A stretch of DNA of 64,000 nt, taken from Pseudomonas sp. PD9R. Its GTDB lineage: Bacteria > Pseudomonadota > Gammaproteobacteria > Pseudomonadales > Pseudomonadaceae. The stretch lies in NCBI RefSeq assembly GCF_019200975.1, contig NZ_JAHTMR010000007.1, forward strand, positions 199,551 through 263,550. The letters run 5' to 3'. The translations under genes and the position numbers were made by a program. This document shows positions 29,410 through 39,103 of the stretch, one piece after another. Under the pieces are notes generated by a model, which saw only the letters and a program-made list of their open reading frames with translations, did not search any database and was not told the origin of the DNA. How positions within the stretch are numbered: position 1 is the stretch's first letter; each line of letters opens with the position of its first letter.

Positions 29410-30002
29410 TACAGAACGCCCTTGGTCGAAGGCATTTGCCCGGCCATGCGGTCATCGAGCTCGACGGCCATGCGCAGTGCGCGGCCGAATGCCTTGAACA
29501 CGGTTTCGATCTGGTGGTGGGTATTGGTGCCACGCAGGTTGTCGATGTGCAGGCTGACGAGGGCGTGGTTGACGAAGCCCTGGAAGAACTCCTGGAACAA
29601 GTCGACATCGAAGCCGCCGACGGTGGCGCGGGTGTACGGAACATGCATCTGCAGGCCAGGACGGCCGGAGAAGTCGATCACCACGCGCGACAGCGCTTCA
29701 TCGAGCGGCACGTAGGCGTGGCCGTAGCGACGGATGCCTTTTTTGTCGCCGATGGCTTTGGCGAAGGCCTGACCCAACGTGATACCGACGTCTTCCACGG
29801 TGTGGTGGTCATCGATGTGCAGGTCGCCTTTGCTGACGATATCCAGGTCGATCAGCCCGTGACGGGCGATCTGGTCAAGCATGTGCTCAAGAAAAGGAAC
29901 ACCGATATCAAATCGGGCCTTTCCGGTGCCATCCAGGTTGATCGAGGCTTTGATCTGGGTTTCCAGAGTGTCGCGCTCGACAGACGCCATACGTTCGGCC
30001 AT
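29409..30002 (-). CDS. hisB: Imidazoleglycerol-phosphate dehydratase HisB
   Basis: 197 residues, monofunctional form. Two manganese-binding repeats with [17 protein letters not shown] ([13 protein letters not shown]) and [13 protein letters not shown] motifs. It dehydrates imidazole glycerol phosphate to imidazole acetol phosphate. Start set at the ATG at 30002 with GGAG upstream. It heads the cluster hisB-hisH-DUF2164-hisA-hisF, the common order in Pseudomonas. Confidence 0.97.
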   Translation of the reverse strand: MAERMASVERDTLETQIKASINLDGTGKARFDIGVPFLEHMLDQIARHGLIDLDIVSKGDLHIDDHHTVEDVGITLGQAFAKAIGDKKGIRRYGHAYVPLDEALSRVVIDFSGRPGLQMHVPYTRATVGGFDVDLFQEFFQGFVNHALVSLHIDNLRGTNTHHQIETVFKAFGRALRMAVELDDRMAGQMPSTKGVL

Positions 30003-30132
30003 CACCAGCTCCGCAAAATCATTGGGCGAAAAAGGCAGCCATTATAGGCGTGCGGGCGCCAAACAGAAACATGAGAGGTGATATCGCTGACGGACAGAGT
30101 CCAGCGATGTCAGCGATATACCTGTAATGACA

Positions 30133-30214
30133 TGTAGGAGCGAGGCTTGCCCGCGAAGTCGGTATGCCAGGCACACCGCGTTATCTTCTTCGCGAGCAAG
30201 CTTCGCTCCTACAG
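30133..30214. repeat. Inverted repeat of a third REP class
   Basis: TGTAGGAGCGAGGCTTGCCC on one side and GCGAGCAAGCTTCGCTCCTACA on the other, separated by about 35 bases, between hisB and the MFS gene. This palindrome shares only the TGTAGGAGC edge with the GATCGCAG class. Confidence 0.85.
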
Positions 30215-30250
30215 GGGTAGCAACGCGCCCGACACGTCGGGCGCGGGGTA

Positions 30251-31912
30251 TCAATGAAATAACACTGCCGTCTTCTGCAGGGTCACCCACACACCCCACG
30301 CCAACGGAATGCCCACCACCAGCCAGGCGGCAATGGCCAACGGCTTGCTGCCGGCAGCGGCTTTCCATTCCAGCACGGTGCTGCCATCAGTCCCTTTGTC
30401 GTGGCCCAGCGCCTGTTCGGCGGCCAGTTCGGCATCAGTCATGAAGTACTTGTCAGCCACCGGACGAACCAGCAGGTTGCACAAGAATCCCAGCACCAGC
30501 AGGCCGGCGAGGATGTACAGGGTGATGTCATAAGCAGCGGCACGTTCAACGCCGATGCTCAACTGATATTCACGCAAGTAGTTCACCAGCACCGGGCCCA
30601 ATACACCTGCCGCAGCCCAAGCAGTCAGCAGGCGACCGTGGATCGCGCCAACCATTTGCGTACCGAACAGGTCTGCCAGGTAAGCCGGCACCGTGGCAAA
30701 ACCACCGCCGTACATCGACAGAATGATGCAGAACGCCGCCACGAACAGCGAAACGTTGCCCAAGTGACCGAGGTTCGGGATCATCGCGTACAAGGCAAAG
30801 CCCAGGGCAAAGAACACGAAGTACGTGTTTTTGCGACCCAGGTAGTCCGAGAAGGACGCCCAGAAAAACCGGCCACCGATGTTGAACAGACTCAGCAAAC
30901 CGGTGAAACCGGCAGCGATCGCTGCAATCGAGGCCAACTGCGAAGCATCGAGCTGACCAAACGTCAGGTCATTGCCCAGCAGCTTGCCGCCGAATACTTC
31001 CTGCAGCAGTGGCGAAGCCATGCCGAGGATGCCGATACCGGCAGAAACGTTCAGACACAACACCAGCCATACCAGACGGAATTGCGGGGTCTTCCACGCC
31101 ACATTCACGTGGACGTGACGGTGGGTGATCATTGCATTCGAAGCTTTCTTCGCCGGAGCGGTCCAGCCTTCAGGCTTCCAGCCGGTTGGCGGTACGCGGT
31201 AGGACAGTGCGCCACCGATCATGAACACGAAGTAGATCGCCGCCATCACCAGGAAACTCTGCCATACGCCGACGCTGGTGGGCGAAGCGAAATGGCCCAT
31301 CAGCGCTGCGGCCAACGGCGCACCTACCATTGCGCCACCGCCGAAGCCCATGATCGCCATGCCGGTCGCCATGCCGCGTTTGTCCGGGAACCACTTGATC
31401 AGGGTCGACACCGGCGAGATGTAACCCAGGCCCAGGCCGATACCGCCAATGACCCCGGAGCCGATCCACATCAGCCAAATCTGGTGCGTATAAACGCCCA
31501 GCGCCGAAATCAGCAACCCGCCACACCAGCACAAAGCCGATACAACGCCAGCCTTGCGAGGCCCGGCATGTTCCAGCCATCCGCCCCAAATGGCTGCCGA
31601 GCAACCCAGGAAGATGAAGAACAGGGTGTAGATCCAGCCGAGCATCGAGATCGGCCAGTCGCATTGCGAAGAGAAAACTTGCGAGATGAAGCTCATGTCC
31701 GGCGCGCAAGCTACCGGTTTGGTGATGCCCAAGGCTTTGGACAGCGGCAACCAGAACACCGAAAAGCCGTAGGCCATGCCGATGCAAAGGTGAATGGCCA
31801 GCGCGGCCGGTGGCACCAGCCAACGGTTGAAACCGGGCTTGGCGATGATGCGCTCCTTGGAGAGGAACGCGGGCTGGTCGGCATAACCGCCCGCCGTGAT
31901 ACTCGTGGTCAT
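30251..31912 (-). CDS. OFA (oxalate/formate antiporter) family MFS transporter
   Basis: 553 residues from the ATG at 31912 (MTTSITAGGYADQPAF). Twelve or more membrane helices, with GMATGMAIMGFGGGAMVGAPLAA and GGRFFWASFSDYLGRK loops of the major facilitator superfamily, and the family feature of an FxxS/Q-rich extra loop after the second helix (CAPDMSFISQVFSSQCDWP). The substrate is not readable; relatives carry monocarboxylates. The C-terminal soluble part contains LAAEQALGHDKG. Monocistronic between REP pairs. Confidence 0.88.
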   Translation of the reverse strand: MTTSITAGGYADQPAFLSKERIIAKPGFNRWLVPPAALAIHLCIGMAYGFSVFWLPLSKALGITKPVACAPDMSFISQVFSSQCDWPISMLGWIYTLFFIFLGCSAAIWGGWLEHAGPRKAGVVSALCWCGGLLISALGVYTHQIWLMWIGSGVIGGIGLGLGYISPVSTLIKWFPDKRGMATGMAIMGFGGGAMVGAPLAAALMGHFASPTSVGVWQSFLVMAAIYFVFMIGGALSYRVPPTGWKPEGWTAPAKKASNAMITHRHVHVNVAWKTPQFRLVWLVLCLNVSAGIGILGMASPLLQEVFGGKLLGNDLTFGQLDASQLASIAAIAAGFTGLLSLFNIGGRFFWASFSDYLGRKNTYFVFFALGFALYAMIPNLGHLGNVSLFVAAFCIILSMYGGGFATVPAYLADLFGTQMVGAIHGRLLTAWAAAGVLGPVLVNYLREYQLSIGVERAAAYDITLYILAGLLVLGFLCNLLVRPVADKYFMTDAELAAEQALGHDKGTDGSTVLEWKAAAGSKPLAIAAWLVVGIPLAWGVWVTLQKTAVLFH

Positions 31913-32124
31913 TGTGTATCCCCCAATTATTAGTATGGTTCGCCAGCCGCTCCTCACCCTCAGCCTTGAATGCACGCAGGCATGACCGTTTTTTTCAGGA
32001 TGAAGCTCTATTTTGGTGCGGCATCAAGTCGCAGAAGGACCGACGAACGGACGAAGGTTACCATTTGCACGTGACAGAAATACCAAACTGACATCACGTT
32101 TTGTACGTTATCCGATCTCTCACC

Positions 32125-32211
32125 CTGTAGGAGCTGCCGAAGGCTGCAATCTTTTGATCATTCTTCAAGTTAAAAAAATCGAAAGATCGCAGCCTTCGGC
32201 AGCTCCGACAT
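32125..32211. repeat. REP pair, opposite orientation, copy 7
   Basis: TGTAGGAGCTGCCGAAGG then a T/A-rich centre then CCTTCGGCAGCTCCGACA, the same tail-to-tail layout as copy 5. It fills much of the 317-base gap between the MFS gene and the PanZ-like gene; the rest shows nothing clear beyond likely promoter sequence. Confidence 0.88.
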
Positions 32212-32229
32212 GACCTCACAGGAATTTCC

Positions 32230-32634
32230 ATGCCGATCATTGTCGAATCGTTGAACGAAGCCACCAGCCAGGACCAGCAAGACCTGCTGAAGATTTACCG
32301 CGACGCTCCGGATTGGCTATTCACGCCGTTTGCCGCAGATGCGCAACTGATTGAAAGTTGCCTGCGCGAAGGTTCGATGATTGCCGGCCGCTTCAATGAC
32401 CGCCTGCTGGGTGCGGCACGCCTGCAACGGCACCCGGACGTCTGGCATTTGTCTCAAATATGCGTACGAAAAATCACCCGTCGTCGTGGGGTAGCCGAGC
32501 GCCTGGTACGCGAAGCTCAGAAAATGGCTGAACAATCAGGCGCCGCACTGCGTCTGCTCGCACCCGCCGGGCACCTGGAAGCCCAGGCATTGGCGGCCAA
32601 GCTGAACGTGCCGCTGGACGTCATGTCGGCGTGA
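32230..32634 (+). CDS. PanZ-like acetyl-CoA sensor / GNAT family protein
   Basis: 134 residues of the GNAT fold. The acetyl-CoA pyrophosphate loop is degenerate: KITRRRGVAERLV corresponds to the RxxGxG/A loop. The start (IIVESLNEATSQDQQDLLKIY) and tail resemble PanZ/PanM family proteins, which bind the PanD aspartate decarboxylase and sense CoA rather than acetylate. panD is not in this window. The start ATG has AGGAA nine bases upstream. Confidence 0.78.
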   Translation: MPIIVESLNEATSQDQQDLLKIYRDAPDWLFTPFAADAQLIESCLREGSMIAGRFNDRLLGAARLQRHPDVWHLSQICVRKITRRRGVAERLVREAQKMAEQSGAALRLLAPAGHLEAQALAAKLNVPLDVMSA

Positions 32635-32712
32635 TCACTGACCGGTCGTCCGTTTTGGAGCGCTATACTCCTCGGCTATATTTCGAATTCGACTAATTAC
32701 AAGGACTCGCCC

Positions 32713-34947
32713 ATGAAAGCGTTCGGCAAAATCCTGGGTCTGGTGCTTCTCGGGCTGTTGCTGATCATTGTGGCGCTGGGCTTTGCCCTGACCCACCTCT
32801 TCGATCCCAACGACTACAAAGACGAGATTCGCCAGATTGCCCGCGACAAGGCCCACATCGAGCTGACGCTCAATGGCGATATCGGCTGGACCCTGTTCCC
32901 GTGGCTGGGCCTGGAACTGCACGACGCCGGTGTGGCGACCCTGATCAAGCCCACCGAGCCATTCGCAGATCTGCAGATGCTCGGCCTGTCGGTGCGTGTA
33001 TTGCCGCTGCTGCGCCGCGAAGTTCAGATGAGCGACGTGCGCGTTGAAGGCCTGAACCTGCGGCTGAACCGTGACAAGGACGGTCACGGCAACTGGGAAG
33101 ACATCGGCAAGAAGCCGGCACCGGCCTCTTCCGCCACGCCGACCACACCTGCCGCCCCCACGGATGAGCCTGCCGCGCAAACCACCGCCCAAGCGGAAAA
33201 ACCGCCCCAGCCGATCCGTCTCGACATCGACAGCCTGACCGTCAACAACGCCCGCGTTGAATACAACGACGAAAAGACCGGCAAGCAGTTCAGCGCCGAA
33301 AGCATCCAGCTGAGCACTGGTCCGGTACATGACTCCACCAACATTCCCATCAAACTCACCGCGTTCCTGGGCACCAACCAGCCGGTTCTGCGGGTACGCA
33401 CCGAACTGAACGGCGAGTTGCGTTTCGAGCGTGCATTGCAGCGTTACAAACTCGAGGACATGAAACTGTCCGGTGAAGTCGCAGGCGATCCGCTGCAAGG
33501 CAAAACCATGACCTTCGCCGCCCAGGGTCAACTGCTGCTGGACAAGGCCGCCAACGTCGCCGAATGGACCGGGATCAAAATCTCCGCCAACCTGCTGCGT
33601 GCGCTGGGTGAATTGAAGGTCAACGACCTCGACAAAACGCCACAGGTCAGCGGCGGCCTGTCGATCGCCCAGTTCGACCTGGCGAAATTCGTCGACAGCA
33701 TCGGCCAGAAACTTCCCCCGATGGCCGAAGGCAGCCTGAGCAAAGTCGAACTGGTCAGCCGCCTGGCGGGTACACCCACCAGCCTGGTGCTCGATGACAT
33801 CAACCTCAAGGTCGACGACAGCACTTTTAGCGGACGCATTGCCGTGGAAGACTTCGCCAAGCAGTCGCTGCGAGCCAGCCTCAAGGCCGACACCTTCAAT
33901 GTCGACCGCTATCTGCCACCTAAATCTGCCGAGGCCAACAGCGCAACACAGGTGCGTCAGGCCGAAGTCGCCAGCACCGAAGCCGATGCCATGGCAGGCG
34001 CCGGCAGCACGCCACTGCCACAGGCACCGACCAAAGACGCATGGAGCAGCGAGCGCCTGTTGCCGGTGGAACGCCTCGGCAAACTGGATGTGGACGCAGA
34101 CCTGACCTTCGGCCAGTTAACCCTGGAAAAACTGCCGATCCATAACGCCGCGCTCAAAGCCACCGGCCAGGGTGGGCTGCTGACCCTGGAAAACCTGCGT
34201 GGCGACCTTTACGACGGCAACTTCGAAGCCAAGGGCACCCTCGACGTGCGTCAGCAGACGCCCGCGCTGAACATGCAAACCCGCATCAGCCGGGTGCCGG
34301 TGGAAAAAATCCTCGAAAGCCAGGGCAAAAATCCACCGGTCAAAGGCCTGGTTACGCTCAACAGCACCCTGACCGGTAACGGCAACAGCCAGAAAGCGCT
34401 GATCGAAACCCTCAACGGCAATGCCAGTTTCGTCATCAACAATGGCGTGCTGCTGAACGCCAACCTTGAACAACAACTGTGCAAAGGCATCGCCACGCTC
34501 AACCGCAAATCCCTCAGCGGCGAGCCACGGGGCAAAGACACTCCGTTCCAGGAGCTCAAGGGCAACCTGACGTTCCGCAACGGCGTAGCCAGCAACCCGG
34601 ACCTGAAAGTGCGCATCCCGGGCATGACCGTCAACGGCGACGGCGATGTCGACTTGCGGGTGCTGGGCATGGATTACCGCGTGGGCATCATCGTCGAAGG
34701 CGACAAGAGCGACATGCCAGACCCGGCCTGTCAGGTCGGCGAGAAATTTGTCGGCATCGAGTGGCCGCTGCGTTGCCGTGGTCCGCTGGAACTGGGGGCC
34801 AAGGCCTGCCGCTTGGACAACGAACGCATGGGCCAGGTCGCGAGCAAACTGGCGGGTGACCGGATCAGCGAGAAAATCGACGAGAAGCTGGGCGACAAGG
34901 TCAGCCCGCAACTCAAAGACGCGCTGAAGGGGCTGTTCAAGCGATGA
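32713..34947 (+). CDS. asmA: AsmA family outer-envelope protein
   Basis: 744 residues: one N-terminal membrane helix (ILGLVLLGLLLIIVALGFALT), AsmA N-terminal domain (LNGDIGWTLFPWLGLEL), an Ala/Pro/Thr-rich linker (about 137-160), a long repetitive beta-strand body and the AsmA C-terminal domain (about 430-640) with GLVTLNSTLTGNG and NGDGDVDLRVLGMDYRVG. Proteins of this type bridge the periplasm and take part in phospholipid transport. The gene overlaps mutY by 4 bases. Confidence 0.93.
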   Translation: MKAFGKILGLVLLGLLLIIVALGFALTHLFDPNDYKDEIRQIARDKAHIELTLNGDIGWTLFPWLGLELHDAGVATLIKPTEPFADLQMLGLSVRVLPLLRREVQMSDVRVEGLNLRLNRDKDGHGNWEDIGKKPAPASSATPTTPAAPTDEPAAQTTAQAEKPPQPIRLDIDSLTVNNARVEYNDEKTGKQFSAESIQLSTGPVHDSTNIPIKLTAFLGTNQPVLRVRTELNGELRFERALQRYKLEDMKLSGEVAGDPLQGKTMTFAAQGQLLLDKAANVAEWTGIKISANLLRALGELKVNDLDKTPQVSGGLSIAQFDLAKFVDSIGQKLPPMAEGSLSKVELVSRLAGTPTSLVLDDINLKVDDSTFSGRIAVEDFAKQSLRASLKADTFNVDRYLPPKSAEANSATQVRQAEVASTEADAMAGAGSTPLPQAPTKDAWSSERLLPVERLGKLDVDADLTFGQLTLEKLPIHNAALKATGQGGLLTLENLRGDLYDGNFEAKGTLDVRQQTPALNMQTRISRVPVEKILESQGKNPPVKGLVTLNSTLTGNGNSQKALIETLNGNASFVINNGVLLNANLEQQLCKGIATLNRKSLSGEPRGKDTPFQELKGNLTFRNGVASNPDLKVRIPGMTVNGDGDVDLRVLGMDYRVGIIVEGDKSDMPDPACQVGEKFVGIEWPLRCRGPLELGAKACRLDNERMGQVASKLAGDRISEKIDEKLGDKVSPQLKDALKGLFKR

Positions 34948-36011
34948 AAGCCGAGCAGTTTTCAACGGCGGTACTGGACTGGTTCGACCGCCATGGCCGA
35001 CACGATTTGCCCTGGCAGCAGAACATCAACCCGTATCGAGTGTGGGTCTCGGAAATCATGTTGCAGCAAACCCAGGTCAGCACCGTGCTGAATTACTTTG
35101 ACCGCTTCATGGCCTCGCTGCCAACGGTCGAAGCCCTGGCGGCCGCACCGGAAGATGAAGTGCTGCATCTGTGGACAGGCTTGGGTTACTACACTCGCGC
35201 ACGCAATCTGCAGAAGACCGCGAAGATTGTCGTCGCCGAGTACGGTGGCGAATTTCCGCGAGATGTCGAAAAGCTGGTTGATTTGCCAGGCATCGGCCTG
35301 TCGACCGCTGGCGCGATCGCCAGCATCAGCATGGGTCTGCGCGCGCCGATCCTCGATGGCAACGTCAAACGCGTCCTGGCGCGTTTTACTGCGCAAGAGG
35401 GATATCCGGGCGAGCCGAAGGTCGCCAAACAGCTCTGGGCGAGCGCTGAGCGCTTTACGCCGCAGGATCGGGTCAACGCCTACACCCAGGCGATGATGGA
35501 TCTGGGTGCAACGCTTTGTACCCGCAGCAAACCGAGCTGCCTGCTCTGCCCGCTGGAAAAGGGCTGCGAAGCGCACATGCTCGGCCTGGAGACGCGCTAT
35601 CCGATCCCCAAACCGCGCAAAGCGATCCCTCAGAAACGCACACTGATGCCGTTGCTCGCCAACAATGACGGCGCGATCCTGCTTTACCGTCGCCCTTCCA
35701 CGGGGCTGTGGGGCGGTTTATGGAGCTTGCCGGAGCTCGACGACCTCGACGACCTGCAACATCTGGCAGAGCAGCACTCGCTGGAACTGGGCAGCCAACA
35801 AGCGCTGCCGAGCCTGGTGCACACCTTCAGCCATTTTCAGTTATCCATCGAACCCTGGCTGGTTCAGGTCCAGAAGGTCGGCCATCACGTGGCCGAGGCC
35901 GACTGGCTCTGGTATAACCTCGCCACCCCGCCGCGCCTGGGCCTTGCCGCCCCGGTCAAAACCTTGCTCGAACGCGCGGCCGCCGTATTGAACGCAGGAG
36001 AGTCGTCATGA
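34944..36011 (+). CDS. mutY: Adenine DNA glycosylase MutY
   Basis: 355 residues. Catalytic Glu in [11 protein letters not shown] (about residue 37), helix-hairpin-helix [13 protein letters not shown] with catalytic Asp in [10 protein letters not shown], the Fe-S cluster cysteines C-x6-C-x2-C-x5-C ([17 protein letters not shown]), and a C-terminal NUDIX-like domain that reads 8-oxoG. It removes adenine opposite 8-oxoguanine. Overlaps asmA upstream and yggX downstream by 4 bases each, so the three are one operon. Confidence 0.97.
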   Translation: MKAEQFSTAVLDWFDRHGRHDLPWQQNINPYRVWVSEIMLQQTQVSTVLNYFDRFMASLPTVEALAAAPEDEVLHLWTGLGYYTRARNLQKTAKIVVAEYGGEFPRDVEKLVDLPGIGLSTAGAIASISMGLRAPILDGNVKRVLARFTAQEGYPGEPKVAKQLWASAERFTPQDRVNAYTQAMMDLGATLCTRSKPSCLLCPLEKGCEAHMLGLETRYPIPKPRKAIPQKRTLMPLLANNDGAILLYRRPSTGLWGGLWSLPELDDLDDLQHLAEQHSLELGSQQALPSLVHTFSHFQLSIEPWLVQVQKVGHHVAEADWLWYNLATPPRLGLAAPVKTLLERAAAVLNAGESS

Positions 36012-36280
36012 CCCGCACTATCATGTGCCGCAAGTACAAAGAAGAATTGCCAGCCCTGGAGCGCGCTCCATTCCCGGGCGCCAAAGGTCAGGACATTTTT
36101 GACCACGTCTCGGCCAAGGCCTGGGCCGACTGGCAAAAGCACCAGACCCTGCTGATCAACGAAAAGCGCCTGAACATGATGAACGCCGAAGATCGCAAAT
36201 ATCTTCAGGGCGAGATGGACAAGTTCTTCTCCGGCGAGGAATACGCCAAGGCCGAAGGCTACGTGCCGCCTGCCGAGTAA
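36008..36280 (+). CDS. yggX: Oxidative damage protection / Fe(2+)-trafficking protein YggX
   Basis: 90 residues with the single conserved cysteine in [13 protein letters not shown], the [22 protein letters not shown] core and the [11 protein letters not shown] segment. It protects Fe-S proteins and lies behind mutY as in enterics. The ATG overlaps the mutY stop. Last core gene before the tRNA. Confidence 0.96.
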   Translation: MTRTIMCRKYKEELPALERAPFPGAKGQDIFDHVSAKAWADWQKHQTLLINEKRLNMMNAEDRKYLQGEMDKFFSGEEYAKAEGYVPPAE

Positions 36281-36344
36281 GCCCGTGAAATCGGGGGTTG
36301 GATCGTAAGCGACGGTAATAATTAAATATTTTTTGAAAACTTGC

Positions 36345-36373
36345 TTGACGACCCCCTGAAAAACCCGTTTAAT
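36345..36373 (+). promoter_or_regulatory. Sigma-70 promoter of tRNA-Phe
   Basis: TTGACG (36345-36350) and TTTAAT (36368-36373) separated by 17 bases, followed by a GC-rich discriminator (GCGCCCCG). The tRNA starts 10 bases later. Confidence 0.85.
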
Positions 36374-36383
36374 GCGCCCCGTT

Positions 36384-36459
36384 GCCCAGATAGCTCAGTC
36401 GGTAGAGCAGGGGATTGAAAATCCCCGTGTCGGCGGTTCGATTCCGTCTCTGGGCACCA
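36384..36459 (+). tRNA. tRNA-Phe (GAA), island insertion point
   Basis: 76 bases with a perfect acceptor stem GCCCAGA/TCTGGGC, D-arm TAGCTCAGTCGGTAGAGCA, anticodon stem GGGGA/TCCCC with anticodon GAA, T-arm GGTTCGATTCC, and genome-encoded CCA. An integrase gene in the same direction starts 174 bases downstream, so the tRNA 3' end is the likely attachment site of the element. I found no second copy of the tRNA 3' end within the window by eye. Confidence 0.97.
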
Positions 36460-36500
36460 CTAATTAATTTCAGGTGGTGTCTAAACCACCCGAAAGCCCC

Positions 36501-36528
36501 AAAAAACCCGCCTAGTGCGGGTTTTTTG
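36501..36528 (+). terminator. Terminator behind tRNA-Phe
   Basis: AAAAAACCCGC/GCGGGTTTTTT hairpin with a CTAGT loop, 42 bases after the tRNA. The T-run supports termination; symmetric A/T runs allow both directions. Confidence 0.88.
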
Positions 36529-36632
36529 TTGTCTATGCTTTCCTATACCTCCCAAGCGTGCCCCATTTTTTGGGGGCATATCGGGGGGCACATCCGGTTC
36601 GGTCTTTTACATGCCCCTACGGAGATGCCCCG

Positions 36633-37856
36633 ATGCCACGCAAAACTATTCCGCTGACTGATTCCTCAATCAAAGCGGCTAAACCCAAAGAGAAACCGTA
36701 CAAGCTGAGCGATGGATATGGTCTGTATTTGGAGATCATGCCGAACGGCTCCAAGCTATGGCGCCTGAAATACCGTCACTCCGAAAAAGAAAAGCGCTTA
36801 GCCTTGGGGGCATATCCAACTGTTCCTCTACAGAAAGCCCGCCAGCGCCGCGAGGAAGCACGCCAGTTGCTGGCAGATGGCATTGACCCAAGTTCCGAAC
36901 GCCAAGCTGCTAAGCAGGCGCAGAAGGCCATTAAGCTGACTTTTGAGGTACTGGCGCGGGAGTGGTACTCCTACAATGCGCCACGCTGGGCTGAAAGCAC
37001 CGCCTACAAAGCCAAGCTGTATCTGGAAAACGACCTTATCCCCGCTATTGGCGCGCGCGCCATTACCAACATTGCCCGCCCCGACTTGGTGGAGCTGGTG
37101 CGAAAGGTGGAAGCGCGCGGCACCCTCAACGCCGCGGGCAAAATTCGCCAATGGCTGCACCAGATATTTCGCTATGGGCTAGCCAAGGGTGTCATAGAGA
37201 TCAATCCGGCCACCGACCTGAACGTGGTAGCCGCACAGGCAAAAGCCGTCCGCCACCACCCACACGTTGGGTTTGCCGATCTACCAGAACTATTGGGCAA
37301 ACTTGAAGCAGTGAAAATCCACTTGTTCACTCGCTGCGCCATCCACTTGCTGATGCTGACCGCCGTGCGGCCGGGCGAACTTCGAGCCGCGCCTTGGTCG
37401 GAGTTCAATCTGGACACCGCCACTTGGACAATACCTAAAGAACGGATGAAAGCACGCCGCCCACATGCGGTTCCCCTGCCCCGCCAAGCTGTAGCAATCC
37501 TGCGCCAGCTAAAGGCGATCTCTGGAGGCTATGCCTTGTTGTTTCCCGGACAGCAGAACCCAGATCGCCCGATGAGCGAGAACACCATCAATAAGGCGTT
37601 ACGCCTAATGGGTTACGAAGACCGTCAGACGGGGCATGGCTTTCGCCACCTGTTGAGCACAGAACTGAACGGACGCGGCTATAACCGCGACTGGATCGAG
37701 CGCCAGCTTGCTCACGGCGATTCTGACGAAATACGCGACACCTATAACCACGCCACCTACTTGGAACAACGCCGGGAAATGATGCAGGCCTGGGCTGACT
37801 CCATCGATGCTCTTTGCGTGAGCGCCAACGTGGTGAGCATCAAGCGCAAAGCGTGA
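36633..37856 (+). CDS. int: Tyrosine integrase, P4/DUF4102 type
   Basis: 407 residues from the ATG at 36633 (MPRKTIPLTDSSIKAAKP). N-terminal DUF4102 arm-binding domain (YKLSDGYGLYLEIMPNGSKLW), SAM-like core-binding domain, and catalytic domain with Arg in TAVRPGELRAA, HxxR in HGFRHLLS, His in LAHGDSD and the nucleophile Tyr in DTYNHATYLEQRREMM. It integrates and excises the element at tRNA-Phe. First gene of the island, pointing away from the tRNA. Confidence 0.95.
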   Translation: MPRKTIPLTDSSIKAAKPKEKPYKLSDGYGLYLEIMPNGSKLWRLKYRHSEKEKRLALGAYPTVPLQKARQRREEARQLLADGIDPSSERQAAKQAQKAIKLTFEVLAREWYSYNAPRWAESTAYKAKLYLENDLIPAIGARAITNIARPDLVELVRKVEARGTLNAAGKIRQWLHQIFRYGLAKGVIEINPATDLNVVAAQAKAVRHHPHVGFADLPELLGKLEAVKIHLFTRCAIHLLMLTAVRPGELRAAPWSEFNLDTATWTIPKERMKARRPHAVPLPRQAVAILRQLKAISGGYALLFPGQQNPDRPMSENTINKALRLMGYEDRQTGHGFRHLLSTELNGRGYNRDWIERQLAHGDSDEIRDTYNHATYLEQRREMMQAWADSIDALCVSANVVSIKRKA

Positions 37857-37916
37857 TTCCCAAGCAGTATCAGCTAGTCTCAAGCCATCACACGTTCATC
37901 TTCGGGAGAACATCTG

Positions 37917-38549
37917 ATGGCTACATCCCAGCAAGCCCAGCAATTTGGAAGAAAGAAAACAAGGCGCCCACGGAAGGACATTGGTGCCAAGTTATACCGC
38001 CATGAATTGGAAGCCCTTCGGGAAGTTGAGGGCTTAGTGGCACATGGAAAAACCTACGAAAAAGCCCGCGCTGAAGTATCAAAAAAACATGGTGTTGGCA
38101 CGCGCACCCTTTCACGAGGCAAAACGCTAGCTGCTGACTTGGATATCATGGTGAACCAGCCGATGGCGCTTTGGCGGTCACTTGGGCACGTCTTAGAGGG
38201 GGACAACCCGTTTCGCCAGCCCCCAAAGAAATTCAGCCTCGACAGACAGATATTGCCCGCAGTAAATGCAGTATTCGACGCTAGCAAGGTAACCAAGATA
38301 TCAAGCAACAATCTAGTGGCCGCCTTGGTTACAAGCGGGGTATCAACTTGGGTGACTTGTAATCGCGGCAAGCCCGTCTCTGAACGCCAACTGGCAATCA
38401 AGCTTTCGAAATTTGGAATCCGGCCACGAAAGATTCGCCAGGGCTCCAAAACAATGAATGGCTACCACCTCAAGCAGTTCCAATACGCATTCAAGCGATA
38501 CCTCCCAAGCAGCACCCATGTCACAAATGGAACAATTCCATTGGAGTGA
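37917..38549 (+). CDS. Island protein with N-terminal HTH-like and C-terminal DUF3631-like region
   Basis: 210 residues. The N-terminus is basic (FGRKKTRRPRKDIG) followed by a helical part with KTYEKARAEVSKKHGVGTRTLSRGK that may bind DNA. The C-terminal 60 residues (LAIKLSKFGIRPRKIRQGS, then GYHLKQFQYAFKRYLP) resemble the winged tail of DUF3631 found at the end of phage and island primase/helicase proteins. No ATPase part is present, so this tail stands alone. Function unknown; a role in element replication or regulation is inferred. Confidence 0.6.
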   Translation: MATSQQAQQFGRKKTRRPRKDIGAKLYRHELEALREVEGLVAHGKTYEKARAEVSKKHGVGTRTLSRGKTLAADLDIMVNQPMALWRSLGHVLEGDNPFRQPPKKFSLDRQILPAVNAVFDASKVTKISSNNLVAALVTSGVSTWVTCNRGKPVSERQLAIKLSKFGIRPRKIRQGSKTMNGYHLKQFQYAFKRYLPSSTHVTNGTIPLE

Positions 38550-38691
38550 CGGATGAAGAATGCTGGAAGCCAGTGCTGGCAAGGGTTGTGACGGATAAAA
38601 GCCACTGGCGAATTGTTGTCGTCGCCAGATCCACCGCGAGGTCCTTAACTAATAACCATGTTTACCGCGCAAACCCAAGAGGTCGCAAAAC

Positions 38692-39015
38692 ATGGCAAGC
38701 CCTACCCAATCCAAACCTCGCATAGACGTGAAAGCCGCGCTAGAAGAAACGCAATGCGAAGCCTTGCATCATCAGAGCGCAGTCGAAGAAATTCGCAAAT
38801 GCGCCAAAGCCCCCGTCGAGCCATACATTTTTATCAAGCTACCCAAGGTGAAGGCGCTGACAACCCTTTCCGCCTCTGAGATCTACCGCCGCATCGCTGC
38901 CGGTACGTTTCCCAAACAAGTGGCGCTAGGGCCGAAGTCCGTTGTATGGATTGAATCCGAAGTGCTGGCTTGGCGTGAGGTGTGCGTCAGCGAAAGCCGA
39001 GAAGAAGTCGTCTAG
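38692..39015 (+). CDS. AlpA-like excisionase/regulator
   Basis: 107 residues. The C-terminal half has the AlpA/excisionase winged-helix pattern: IKLPKVKALTTLSASEIYRRIAAGTFP, then KQVALGPKSVVWIESEVLAW. It is longer at the N-terminus than usual AlpA (about 70 residues). Such proteins activate int transcription or aid excision in P4-like elements. It sits between int and the primase, the normal place. Intergenic 38550-38691 holds no gene. Confidence 0.8.
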   Translation: MASPTQSKPRIDVKAALEETQCEALHHQSAVEEIRKCAKAPVEPYIFIKLPKVKALTTLSASEIYRRIAAGTFPKQVALGPKSVVWIESEVLAWREVCVSESREEVV

Positions 39016-39103
39016 CACTGCCAATTTTCTGAGCAGTCGTTTTAACCATAAGTTAATGGGGCGCCTTCGGCTTGCCTGAAGTAAGCCCCCGGAGGACTTA
39101 AAA

